From Bowmanella denitrificans (GTDB taxonomy: Bacteria; Pseudomonadota; Gammaproteobacteria; Enterobacterales; Alteromonadaceae): a DNA stretch of 64,000 nucleotides. Shown here piece by piece: positions 44,121-52,826 of this stretch. The translations under genes and the position numbers were made by a program. The DNA is taken from NCBI RefSeq assembly GCF_039522935.1, contig NZ_BAAAEI010000014.1, forward strand, positions 124,001 to 188,000. The letters are read 5' to 3'. The notes under the pieces were generated by a model, which saw only the letters and a list, made by a program, of their open reading frames with translations, was not told the origin of the DNA and ran no database searches. The number at the start of each line of letters is the position of its first letter. Position 1 is the first letter of the stretch.

Positions 44121-46709
44121 ATGCCTACCCATATCAATAAGTTATCTAGAAGTATCAGGATTGCACTCACATCAGCAGCGACAGTGGTCACCACCTTTGG
44201 TGTTAACGCTCAGGATCAATCTCAGGGCGCAGATACCGACGCGCCGGTAGAAAAAATTGCTATTGTCGGTACCCGTGCAGCGCCCCGTTCGGTAGGGGAT
44301 TCTGCGGTACCACTGGATATTGTCGGCGGTGACGATTTTGCCCGGCAAGGGGCTACAGACATCGACAAAATGATGATGTCGGCAGTCCCGTCTTTTACCG
44401 TAAACGAACAGCCGATCAATGATGCCTCGACCTTGGTTCGACCGGCTAACTTGCGAGGTCTGGCTTCTGACCAAACGCTGATTCTGGTCAATGGCAAACG
44501 TAAAAATCGTTCGGCTGTCATTACTTTCCTGGGCGGCAGTTTATCGGATGGTGCCCAGGGACCGGATATTTCCACTATTCCTGCCATTGCGCTGCGTCAG
44601 ATAGAAGTGTTGCGAGACGGTGCTGCGGCACAGTACGGCTCAGATGCCATTGCCGGGGTGATTAACTTTTCACTGAAAAATGACAGTGATGGTGGCCAGT
44701 TTGAGGCGCGCTACGGCTCTTATTACGAGGGCGACGGCGATATGATGCAGTACTCAGGCAATGTGGGGCTGCCGCTCACCGATGATGGTTTTGCCAACCT
44801 GAGTTTTGAATACCGTGAAGCCGACCCCACCAGCCGAAGTATTCAGCGTCCCGATGCCGCAGCTATTGCTGATGCGGGTAACGAGTTTGTTGCTAATCCG
44901 GCACAAGTCTGGGGTAACCCGGAAATTAAATATGACTATAAGATGTTACTGAATACCGGATTGGATCTGGGCAATGACAAGGAAGCCTACATGTGGACAT
45001 CCTGGTCTGAGCGGGAAGTGGAAGGTGGTTTTTACTATCGTCACCCTCATACCCGTGGCGGGGTCTATTCCAACGATGGTGGTGAAACACTGCTGGTGGG
45101 GGATTTGACCCCTAATGATGGTATTGATTGCCCTGTTGTACCTATTACTGCTAACGTCCTGACGTCAGCGGCTTATCAGCAGGTAGCAAATGACCCCAAC
45201 TGCTGGGCATTCAATGAGATGTTCCCGGGTGGTTTTACTCCTAGTTTTGGTGGGGTGGTATTCGATGCTTCTATTGTGATGGGCACTAAGGGCGAGCTGT
45301 CCAATGGTATTATGTATGATGTCAGCGCCTCGTTTGCCCGCAGTGAAGTAGAGTTTTCCATTAGCAACACCGTTAACCCTTCACTTGGCCCAGACACGCC
45401 TAATAGTTTCAGCCCTGGTCAATATAATCAGACCGAAAAAGGCTTGAACCTGGATCTGTCTTATCCGATGGAGGTAGACGGTTGGGACGAGCCAATTAAT
45501 ATAGCCGGTGGCTTGGAATGGCGGCGTGAGTCATTTGAGATTCAGCCTGGCAATCCGGCTTCTTATGAAGTAGGACTGTTGGCCTATGATCCTGCCACCG
45601 GGGAGTCCCAGGGTTTTGGCATTGGTTCAAATGGATTCCCTGGATTTAAACCTGAAGATGCTGGTACCTGGAGTCGTGGCAACGTGGCCGCTTATGTGGA
45701 TGTGGAAGCCTACCTGAGCGACAACTTTATGGTAGGGGTTGCTGCCCGTTATGAGGACTACACCGACTTTGGTTCCACTTTTAACGGTAAGCTGGCAGCC
45801 AGATGGCAACTGAACGATGACTGGGCATTGCGTGGCGCAGCCAGTACAGGTTTCCGTGCACCATCCGTTGGCCAGAGTAACGTACGCAACGTGACCACCG
45901 CCTTTGTTGGTGGACGATTACAAGATCAGGCTACTTTACCACCCACACATCCTATTTCGTTGCAAAAAGGCGGTAAACAACTTGAGCCTGAAGAGTCTGT
46001 TAACCTGAGCTTTGGTTTGGTGGGTGAGTTTGACAATGGTCTGTATATGACGATTGATTATTTCAATATCAAAGTCACAGACCGGATTAGCCAGACTTCC
46101 AGCCTGACCTTAACACCAGCAGATATCGAAGCATTGTTGGCATTGGGGCAACGTGATGCTACCAGTTTCACCAGTATTCGTTACTTTACCAATGACTTCG
46201 ATACCCGTACCCAAGGGATAGATTTGGTGATGAACTACAGCATGGATATGTTTGGTGGTGACACTAAGCTGTCGCTGGCTGCCAACTATACGGATACCGA
46301 AGTGTTAAATGTCGGCCCTGATGGAACCGTAGGGAACATTGGTGCCAACAAGGTTATGATGCTGGAGGATAACCTGCCGGATACCCGCTTCAGTGTGACG
46401 GCCGATCATACCAACGGTGATTGGCGCTTCCTGGCAAGAATCAACTACTTTGGTGATTACTTCGAAGATCACGTGGATGATGGTACGCCGGATGCCAGAA
46501 TTTACCCGGGGGCAGAGACCACGCTGGATGTGGAAATGGCCTACAACTTTACCGACAACTTGAGTGTGGTGGTTGGCGCCCAAAATGCCCTGGACAACAC
46601 TCCGGACGATAACCCGTTAGCGGATTGGGTTGGCTCAGCTTACCCAACCACGGCACCTATGGGAATTAACGGTGGTTTCTACTACATCAGAGGCATCTAT
46701 AATTTCTAA
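44121..46709 (+). CDS. TonB-dependent receptor
   Basis: An 862-residue outer-membrane receptor: signal peptide to about 31 (TTFGVNAQ), TonB-box-like region (PVEKIAIVGTRA), plug (about 55-180, with LILVNGKRKNRSAVI and IEVLRDGAAAQYGSDAIAG) and barrel. The C-terminus GGFYYIRGIYNF ends in Phe. Two cysteines in the barrel (near 335 and 360) may bridge an outer loop. It is followed by a terminator and a second receptor gene. The substrate is unknown. Confidence 0.92.
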   Translation: MPTHINKLSRSIRIALTSAATVVTTFGVNAQDQSQGADTDAPVEKIAIVGTRAAPRSVGDSAVPLDIVGGDDFARQGATDIDKMMMSAVPSFTVNEQPINDASTLVRPANLRGLASDQTLILVNGKRKNRSAVITFLGGSLSDGAQGPDISTIPAIALRQIEVLRDGAAAQYGSDAIAGVINFSLKNDSDGGQFEARYGSYYEGDGDMMQYSGNVGLPLTDDGFANLSFEYREADPTSRSIQRPDAAAIADAGNEFVANPAQVWGNPEIKYDYKMLLNTGLDLGNDKEAYMWTSWSEREVEGGFYYRHPHTRGGVYSNDGGETLLVGDLTPNDGIDCPVVPITANVLTSAAYQQVANDPNCWAFNEMFPGGFTPSFGGVVFDASIVMGTKGELSNGIMYDVSASFARSEVEFSISNTVNPSLGPDTPNSFSPGQYNQTEKGLNLDLSYPMEVDGWDEPINIAGGLEWRRESFEIQPGNPASYEVGLLAYDPATGESQGFGIGSNGFPGFKPEDAGTWSRGNVAAYVDVEAYLSDNFMVGVAARYEDYTDFGSTFNGKLAARWQLNDDWALRGAASTGFRAPSVGQSNVRNVTTAFVGGRLQDQATLPPTHPISLQKGGKQLEPEESVNLSFGLVGEFDNGLYMTIDYFNIKVTDRISQTSSLTLTPADIEALLALGQRDATSFTSIRYFTNDFDTRTQGIDLVMNYSMDMFGGDTKLSLAANYTDTEVLNVGPDGTVGNIGANKVMMLEDNLPDTRFSVTADHTNGDWRFLARINYFGDYFEDHVDDGTPDARIYPGAETTLDVEMAYNFTDNLSVVVGAQNALDNTPDDNPLADWVGSAYPTTAPMGINGGFYYIRGIYNF

Positions 46710-46726
46710 CTTGTTAGTTTATTCTC

Positions 46727-46745
46727 AGGCCGCTTAATGCGGCCT
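46727..46745 (+). terminator. Intrinsic terminator between the receptor genes
   Basis: Stem AGGCCGC / GCGGCCT, loop TTAAT, followed by a T run. A full-strength intrinsic terminator, so the next receptor gene has its own promoter. Confidence 0.85.
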
Positions 46746-46869
46746 TTTTTATTCTCTGCTCATAAACTAAGCATTCAATCTTGCCTAATTGGCATTCCTC
46801 AACTGGCTCTTCTAGCTTTAGATGGGGTCAATCGAGCTGTCGGGTTTATACAACTTGATGACATATTGA

Positions 46870-46887
46870 CCTATATAAAAATATAGG
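46870..46887 (+). promoter_or_regulatory. AT-rich hairpin covering the ribosome binding site
   Basis: CCTATAT-AAAA-ATATAGG forms a perfect 7-bp AT-rich stem. Its 3' arm contains the start of the AGGAGA Shine-Dalgarno sequence (46885-46890), 10 bp before the ATG at 46897. Such a weak stem could hide the ribosome binding site at low temperature. Alternatively it includes promoter sequence (CTATATAAAA). Confidence 0.35.
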
Positions 46888-46896
46888 AGAAGCATC

Positions 46897-49305
46897 ATGG
46901 ACACACTGATAAAGCCCTTGGTCACCACTATTCGATATGCACTTTACGGCATGCTGACATTAGGTGGGACTCAGGTTGTAGCGCAACAACAACAGAATCA
47001 GCAGGAACAGGAGGAGCAGGACGTAGAGGTGATTATGGTCACCGCCACCAAACGCGCCTCTACCTTGCAGGAAGTGCCGTTTTCCATTAATGCCCAATCC
47101 CAGGCGGATATTGAAAGGGCCGGGGCGACGAATTTAGAAGAGTTGTCCAGGAATGTGGCTGGGTTATCGATTCAGAACCTGGGGCCTGGCCAAAGTCAGG
47201 TGGCTATTCGCGGTGTATCCGCCGGGCAGGTGGTGCGTGACCAACCGGGGGTGAAGGAACAAGTGGGGGTATATCTGGATGAGAGTGTGATTTCACTATC
47301 ACTGTTTACCCCGGATTTGGATCTTTATGATTTGAATCGGGTCGAGACCCTACGTGGCCCACAAGGCACCTTGTTTGGCTCAGGCTCTATTGGTGGCACT
47401 ATCCGCTACATAACCAATCAACCCGAAGTCGATGAATTGACCGGCAGTCTGGAGCTTAACCTGAATACACTAACCGACGGCGATACCGGCGGGCATGTTA
47501 AGGGCATGGTGAATCTGCCGTTAGTGGATGACAAACTGGCCATGCGCGCGGTGGTTTATACAACAGAATATGCTGGGTTTATTGATGCACTGGGTGAAAA
47601 TGGCAGTCGCAAACAGGATGTAAATGGTGGCAATCGCACCGGCGGGCGACTGGCTCTGACCTGGTGGGCGACTGACAATTTGACCATCACCCCAAGGGTG
47701 GTATACCAGGAAATTGATGTAGATGGGTTTAACCGTCAGGAAGTCTTTAATCTGTTTGCCAATCCGTATACCACGACCCGTCCGGCCATACAGTTAGGCG
47801 AGCGGGAACAATACTTGCTGCTGGATGAAGGTTTTAAGGACGAAACACTGATTGCCGATATCACTGCAGAGTGGCAGTTGGACAGTGTGGATATGACCTT
47901 TGTGTATAGCTACACCGACAGGGACATTCTGGTGAGTCGCGACGCCAGTGCGCTGTCCGGCAGCGTTAGCGTGGACCTGGGCTTCCCCGAGCAAGCAGTA
48001 TTGTTGCCGTCGAACCTGCATGATCGCACAGAAGTTGAGCAGGACACCATTGAACTGCGGTTTAGTTCGAACACTGACCATGCACTGCAGTGGCTGGCTG
48101 GGGTGTTTTACTCTGATACCCAGCGTCAGTACAGTCAACGTTTGCCGACTCCGGGTTATGATGCTTTTACCGACGCTGTATTAGGCGAGGGGCAAGCTGC
48201 CGCTGCTGCAAATGGTTTTGGCCCGGATTCGCCGTATAACGCGGATTTACCCTACGACCTGACACAAAAATCGGTGTTTGGTGAGCTGACTTACGATGTA
48301 AACGATAAACTCAATCTGGTCCTTGGCAGCCGTTTTTACGATTATGAAGAAGAGCGGCGTTTTACCACCGGCGGGTTATTTTCAAACGCGGATGACCAGG
48401 TGGATGCCACCTCATCAGATGGTTTTACATCAAGGTTTATTGCCAATTATGAGCTAAACGAAACGGTGAATCTTAATGCACAGATATCGCAGGGCTTCCG
48501 TTTGGGGGGAGTCAATGACCCATTGAACGAAACACTTTGCCAGGGCTCAGATCTGCAAACTTTTGGCAGCTTTCAGAACTACGATGATGAAAAGCTGGTT
48601 AACTATGAAGTGGGTATGAAGGCCAATGCCAGGCGCTGGAGCGCTAATATGGCTGTGTTCTACACTGATATCAGTGATTTGCAGGTGACATTGGATGCCG
48701 GCTCTTGTTCTTCGCGCATTTCCTTTAATGTGCCAGAGGCGCATACGGTTGGATTGGAATATGAACTCACCCGCCGTGCTACCGATAATCTGTTCGTCAC
48801 CTTGTCTGGTAGTTTTGTAAAGGCCGAATTTGACTCCACCGTGCGTGACGGTGATGGCAATGTACTAGGCGGGGTAGAAGATGGCAATCGTCTGGCATCG
48901 GTGCCTGAGATTCAGTTTGCTTTGGCAGGCACCTATGACTTTGATACCGCCATATTGAGTGCCAATGACACATACCTTTCTGCATCCTTTCAATATGTGG
49001 GTGACAGAATTACTCAGCCAAGTGATCAGGTGGCGGGGGCGGGCAACTTTGTGTCCGGCTTGCCCTTTGGTGGTGCCACGGGTAATGAGCTGACGGCCTT
49101 GGATCTGGAACTGGATGCCTACAATACCCTGAATCTCAGCGCAGGTTTGGTTTACGATACCTGGGAAGCGGTGTTGTATATCAATAATGTCACGGATGAA
49201 AATGCCAATCTGTCCTTTGACCGGGAGCGGGGAGGGCGTGCCAGGCTGGCGTATCGTACCAATCAGCCACGCACCTTTGGTGTCACTTTGCGGGCAAGGT
49301 TTTAA
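46897..49305 (+). CDS. TonB-dependent receptor
   Basis: An 802-residue outer-membrane receptor. The signal peptide runs to about 28 (GTQVVAQ), followed by a Gln-rich linker, a TonB-box-like stretch (DVEVIMVTATKRASTLQEVP), plug (about 50-170, with LETRGPQGTLFGSGSIGG-like core reading VETLRGPQGTLFGSGSIGG) and barrel ending VTLRARF. It is of the RGPQGTLFG class common in marine gammaproteobacteria and sphingomonads. No catabolic gene adjoins it other than a peptidase gene beyond the next gene. Confidence 0.92.
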   Translation: MDTLIKPLVTTIRYALYGMLTLGGTQVVAQQQQNQQEQEEQDVEVIMVTATKRASTLQEVPFSINAQSQADIERAGATNLEELSRNVAGLSIQNLGPGQSQVAIRGVSAGQVVRDQPGVKEQVGVYLDESVISLSLFTPDLDLYDLNRVETLRGPQGTLFGSGSIGGTIRYITNQPEVDELTGSLELNLNTLTDGDTGGHVKGMVNLPLVDDKLAMRAVVYTTEYAGFIDALGENGSRKQDVNGGNRTGGRLALTWWATDNLTITPRVVYQEIDVDGFNRQEVFNLFANPYTTTRPAIQLGEREQYLLLDEGFKDETLIADITAEWQLDSVDMTFVYSYTDRDILVSRDASALSGSVSVDLGFPEQAVLLPSNLHDRTEVEQDTIELRFSSNTDHALQWLAGVFYSDTQRQYSQRLPTPGYDAFTDAVLGEGQAAAAANGFGPDSPYNADLPYDLTQKSVFGELTYDVNDKLNLVLGSRFYDYEEERRFTTGGLFSNADDQVDATSSDGFTSRFIANYELNETVNLNAQISQGFRLGGVNDPLNETLCQGSDLQTFGSFQNYDDEKLVNYEVGMKANARRWSANMAVFYTDISDLQVTLDAGSCSSRISFNVPEAHTVGLEYELTRRATDNLFVTLSGSFVKAEFDSTVRDGDGNVLGGVEDGNRLASVPEIQFALAGTYDFDTAILSANDTYLSASFQYVGDRITQPSDQVAGAGNFVSGLPFGGATGNELTALDLELDAYNTLNLSAGLVYDTWEAVLYINNVTDENANLSFDRERGGRARLAYRTNQPRTFGVTLRARF

Positions 49306-49409
49306 TCAGAATAGCCTGATGATAGGGCGATGATTCAAATCTAAACGCTGCAAAACATAGGGTTAATATTAATGTCAGTCAGCATTAAATCGTTGTGCGA
49401 GTGGTATTG

Positions 49410-49892
49410 ATGAAACAAGTGCTTTTATTACGCCATGCCAAATCCAGTTGGAAACATGTGGTGGACGATGAGTTTCGCCCTTTGAATGCCAGGGGCTACC
49501 GGGACGCGCCAGTGATGGCAGAAACCTTGCGAGGGCGGCTACCGGATAAGATTTTGTGTTCACCCTCGATTCGCACCTACAGCACCGCCATGTTTTATCT
49601 GCGTAACCGGGATATGCCACTCGAACTTCTGCATCTGGACTGGGCGCTTTATGAGGCCAGTGGTGACAGGTTGATGCGTTATCTACTGGCGCTGGATAAC
49701 AGTTGGCAAAGTGTTTGGTTATTTGGCCATAACCCAGGTCTGAATGAATTGGTGGAGCTGGCCACAGGCCAAGCCGTAGACAATATTGTGACCGGCGCCA
49801 GAGTGCAGTTGCAATGGCCGGTGAAAGACTGGCAAGCATTGCAAGATGGCCAGGCCCGTTTAATAGGGATTGACGCCCCGCAAAAGCAATAG
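49410..49892 (+). CDS. SixA-like histidine phosphatase
   Basis: A 160-residue single-domain phosphatase of the SixA branch: the catalytic RHA motif in LLLRHAKSSWK (His near 9), CSPSIRTYSTAMFY near 54 and the second histidine in LFGHNPGLNEL (near 111). SixA acts on phosphohistidine proteins such as NPr. The ATG at 49410 gives the normal N-terminus; five upstream codons from a GTG are rejected. A strong terminator follows. Confidence 0.9.
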   Translation: MKQVLLLRHAKSSWKHVVDDEFRPLNARGYRDAPVMAETLRGRLPDKILCSPSIRTYSTAMFYLRNRDMPLELLHLDWALYEASGDRLMRYLLALDNSWQSVWLFGHNPGLNELVELATGQAVDNIVTGARVQLQWPVKDWQALQDGQARLIGIDAPQKQ

Positions 49893-49900
49893 CTTAGAGG

Positions 49901-49927
49901 AGCAGGCAGCGCTATGCGCTGCCTGCT
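49901..49927. terminator. Strong bidirectional terminator
   Basis: Perfect 12-bp stem AGCAGGCAGCGC / GCGCTGCCTGCT with a TAT loop and a following T run, between the convergent phosphatase and peptidase genes. Confidence 0.9.
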
Positions 49928-49939
49928 TTTTTGACAAGC

Positions 49940-51784
49940 TTACCAGCCGCACTGACGGCCCTGGTTTTGCTGATCCAACCAGGTTTTCAAAGGAGCAAAG
50001 TAATCAAGAATAGCTGTGGCGTCCATCTGGTTTGACCCCGTCATGGTTTGCAATGCTTCCTGCCAGGGTTTGCTCATACCCATTTCCAGCATATCATTTA
50101 GCGCTTTACCTGCTTCTTTGCTGCCGTAAATAGAGCAGCGATGCACAGGCCCCTGATCACCGGCAATTTCGCATAAGGCCTTATGGAACTGGAATTGCAG
50201 AATATGGGCCAGGAAATAACGGGTATAAGGCGTATTGCCAGGTACGTGGTATTTTGCACCTGGATCAAAGGCATTAGCATCCCGCGCTACGGGTGCCATC
50301 ACACCCTGATATTTTTCACGCAGTTCCCACCAGGCCTGGTTGTAATTTTCCGGTGTCACTTCCCCGGAAAATACCTTCCAGCGCCACTGATCCACCATCA
50401 GGCCAAAGGGCACAAACGCAATTTTATCCAGTGCCACCTGTAACAGCATACCCAGGTCATTGGATTCATCCGGGATCTCATTGATTAAGCCAATTTGCTT
50501 AAGGTATTTAGGTGTAATAGACAAGGCAATCGTATCGCCAATGGCTTCATGGAAGCCGTCGTTCGCGGAGCCGCGATACAGCAAAGGCTGGTTTTTATAG
50601 GCACGCTGGTAAAAGTTATGTCCCAGCTCATGGTGGATAACATTGAACTCTTCACCGGTTTTCTGGATACACATTTTAATCCGTAGATCGTCTTTGTCAT
50701 CCAGATCCCAGGCAGATGCATGACATATCACATCTCTGTCCTGGGGCTTAACGAATTGCGAACGTTCCCAGAAAGTTTCAGGCAGGGGCTCAAAGCCCAG
50801 CGAGGTAAAAAATGATTCGGCTTGCTTGACCATTTTTATTTCGTCATAGCCATGCTTTTTCAGTGCCGCCGTGACATCCGGCACCTGCATTTTCTGCTCA
50901 GGCTTAACTAAATCATAAATATTCCCCCAGCTTTGTGCCCACATATTTCCCAGCAAATGCGCGGGAATGGGCTTGTCCTGCGGAACAACGTCTGTGCCGT
51001 AGTAATCACCGAGCTTGGCGCGCACATGGCAGTGCAGTGCTTCATAGAAAGGTTTGACCTGTTCCCAGGTACGGTCCAGTTCTGCAGAAAAATCCTTGGC
51101 CGGCATATCATATTTGCCACGCCATAGTTCGCTGGTATCGGCAAAGCCCAGTTCTTTGGCGCCTTCATTGGCCAGTGTGACCATTTCTTCGTACAGGGGC
51201 TTCATAGGCACAGAGATTTGTCGCCACCCTTGCCAGATTTCCAGCAGCAACTCGTGATCCCGGCTTCTGGCCATCTTGGCGGTCATCTGCCCCAGATCCC
51301 AACATTCCCCGTCTTTACGACAGTAGTCGCCTTTGCCATACATCCCGTCCAGTTCCGAGGATATCTGCGACATGCGCTCGGATTTCTCTGGCGCTGACGG
51401 AGGGGCCAGGACAAAGGAGTTAAGCAATAAGTCCAGTTGACGACGGGTATTAGCATCCACCTCAACATGGTTGAATTTGGCTGCCTCCTTGGCCAGTTCG
51501 GCAGTGCGGACTGACAGTTTTTCACTCAGGTAGGCAGACACTGCGGCGGTATCCTGATTGATATAGGTGGCATAGGCCCAGGCAGCCTGAGAGGCAGGAA
51601 ACTGCAGTTTTTCCATTTCAGCCTGGGCACTTTCGATAAAGTCCCTGGCGTCCTGCGCGCTGTGGGTTGCGGCTTGTTCTACCTTGGCCGGGCTTTGGTT
51701 GCTAGCGGCCTGGTCTTGCTGACAGGCTGCCAGGCTCATAGAAAGTCCTACCATAATGGCAGACAGGGTAAGTTTATTTGGCAT
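49940..51784 (-). CDS. M2 family peptidyl-dipeptidase, lipoprotein
   Basis: A 614-residue metallopeptidase related to angiotensin-converting enzyme. It has a lipoprotein signal (lipobox LAAC, Cys near 21), the zinc motif HHELGHNFY (HEXXH, near 387) and the downstream glutamate in DGFHEAIGDTIAL (near 412). These enzymes remove C-terminal dipeptides from oligopeptides in the periplasm or at a membrane. The receptor genes upstream on the other strand could supply peptides, but the link is only positional. Confidence 0.93.
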   Translation of the reverse strand: MPNKLTLSAIMVGLSMSLAACQQDQAASNQSPAKVEQAATHSAQDARDFIESAQAEMEKLQFPASQAAWAYATYINQDTAAVSAYLSEKLSVRTAELAKEAAKFNHVEVDANTRRQLDLLLNSFVLAPPSAPEKSERMSQISSELDGMYGKGDYCRKDGECWDLGQMTAKMARSRDHELLLEIWQGWRQISVPMKPLYEEMVTLANEGAKELGFADTSELWRGKYDMPAKDFSAELDRTWEQVKPFYEALHCHVRAKLGDYYGTDVVPQDKPIPAHLLGNMWAQSWGNIYDLVKPEQKMQVPDVTAALKKHGYDEIKMVKQAESFFTSLGFEPLPETFWERSQFVKPQDRDVICHASAWDLDDKDDLRIKMCIQKTGEEFNVIHHELGHNFYQRAYKNQPLLYRGSANDGFHEAIGDTIALSITPKYLKQIGLINEIPDESNDLGMLLQVALDKIAFVPFGLMVDQWRWKVFSGEVTPENYNQAWWELREKYQGVMAPVARDANAFDPGAKYHVPGNTPYTRYFLAHILQFQFHKALCEIAGDQGPVHRCSIYGSKEAGKALNDMLEMGMSKPWQEALQTMTGSNQMDATAILDYFAPLKTWLDQQNQGRQCGW

Positions 51785-51932
51785 GATTGTCCCTTTTATT
51801 GTTCGTTGTTGGCCCGTTTATTCTTAATTGAATCGCTGGTTTTCGGGGCCTCTCCATTATAAGAGTTCGGCCAGGTAGAAGATACCCTGAGACACATTTA
51901 GCGGGAACAACATAGGAGCAGCCAATAAAAAA

Positions 51933-51967
51933 GACCCGGTTTCAAAAGGCGCTAGTGAAATCGGGTC
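51933..51967 (-). terminator. Intrinsic terminator with no gene to terminate
   Basis: Arms GACCCGGTTTCA and TGAAATCGGGTC pair over 12 bp with one G-U pair and an 11-base loop. On the minus strand it is followed by TTTTTTATT. No minus-strand gene lies upstream within the intergenic region. It may end a small RNA or attenuate the peptidase gene at 51784. Confidence 0.65.
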
Positions 51968-52118
51968 CAGGGAGAAGGGAAACAAAACTCTCATATACTC
52001 TGACTGTCAAAACCTGAGCAAGTTCCCAATTCGTCGCATTAAAAAATCTCTTTAAAAATCATGCGTCTGGAACACTGTAGCAACTAGCACTTGAAATTCC
52101 CCTGATTTAAACATAGAT

Positions 52119-52136
52119 TTCAAACTGTTGTTTGAA
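52119..52136. promoter_or_regulatory. PsrA operator
   Basis: TTCAAACtgttGTTTGAA, a perfect palindrome with 7-bp arms and a 4-bp centre, matches the GAAAC/CAAAC-N4-GTTTG pattern known for PsrA in gammaproteobacteria. It lies 14 bp before the psrA ATG, so PsrA should repress its own operon with fadE. Confidence 0.75.
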
Positions 52137-52149
52137 TTGGTTGTTTGAT

Positions 52150-52812
52150 ATGAGCGCAGAAACCAAAGTACAAATTCTGGATGCCGCCGAGCGTTTGTTC
52201 GCTGAGCACGGTTTTGGTGATACCTCGTTACGGGCGATTACCACGCAGGCCAAAGTTAATCTGGCCTCGGTTAATTACCATTTTGGTTCCAAAAAGCAGC
52301 TTATTCAGGAGGTATTGCAGCGTTACCTGACCGTGTTGATGCCGGCCGTGGATGATGAATTGCAAAACTTGCTGAGAAGACAGCCGAGTCCTGATGTGGG
52401 CCAGGTATTTTCTTGCCTGGTTAAGCCATTGTTGAGTCTTAATCTGGTGCATCCGGATGGTACGGCAATTTTTGTCCGTTTGCTCGGCCGTGGTTACTCA
52501 GAGTCCCAAGGACACCTGCGCAAATATATCACGTTTCATTATGGAGCGGTGCTGCGTGCGTTCGTGCATGCTGTGCATCTTGCCGTACCACAATTATCGC
52601 CGGCGGAAATCTTCTGGCGTCTGCATTTTGCCATCGGCACTTTTGTGTTCACCATGGCATCAAGCAAGGCGTTAAGTGAAATTGCCCTGGCCGATTATGA
52701 TCAGGAAGTGACGGTTGAGGGTATTATCGCCCGCCTGATGCCTTACATCTCAGCAGGTGTTGGTGCACCCGGAACCGAAGTTTCCCCACATCCTTTAATG
52801 GATATTGCTTAA
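52150..52812 (+). CDS. psrA: TetR family regulator PsrA
   Basis: A 220-residue TetR regulator. The N-terminal HTH (ETKVQILDAAERLFAEHGFG, then TSLRAITTQAKVNLASVNYH) is very close to Pseudomonas PsrA as I recall it, a long-chain fatty-acid-responsive repressor of beta-oxidation. The C-terminal half binds the ligand. The ATG at 52150 is chosen over a TTG at 52132, which lies inside the operator. It is followed 14 bp later by fadE and preceded by the PsrA palindrome, so the context supports the name. Confidence 0.88.
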   Translation: MSAETKVQILDAAERLFAEHGFGDTSLRAITTQAKVNLASVNYHFGSKKQLIQEVLQRYLTVLMPAVDDELQNLLRRQPSPDVGQVFSCLVKPLLSLNLVHPDGTAIFVRLLGRGYSESQGHLRKYITFHYGAVLRAFVHAVHLAVPQLSPAEIFWRLHFAIGTFVFTMASSKALSEIALADYDQEVTVEGIIARLMPYISAGVGAPGTEVSPHPLMDIA

Positions 52813-52826
52813 TAGAAGGTGTAGTC

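Larger units (their letters stand above)
51785..52149. other. Intergenic region with a minus-strand terminator and PsrA operator
   Basis: No protein gene is visible. It contains a minus-strand intrinsic terminator (51933-51967) standing upstream of the peptidase gene, an upstream TTGCTC-N18-TATATG promoter-like pair on the same strand (about 51994-52023), and the PsrA palindrome (52119-52136) before psrA. The minus-strand promoter and terminator together would make an RNA of roughly 60 bases or a leader with an attenuator. Confidence 0.4.

Noticed and set aside
49375..49839. Open frame of 154 codons on the minus strand
   Set aside because: Antisense to the SixA-like gene, which has both catalytic histidine motifs.
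51933..51967. tRNA-like fold
   Set aside because: Only one hairpin with a T run; no cloverleaf arms or GTTCRA-type T loop are present.
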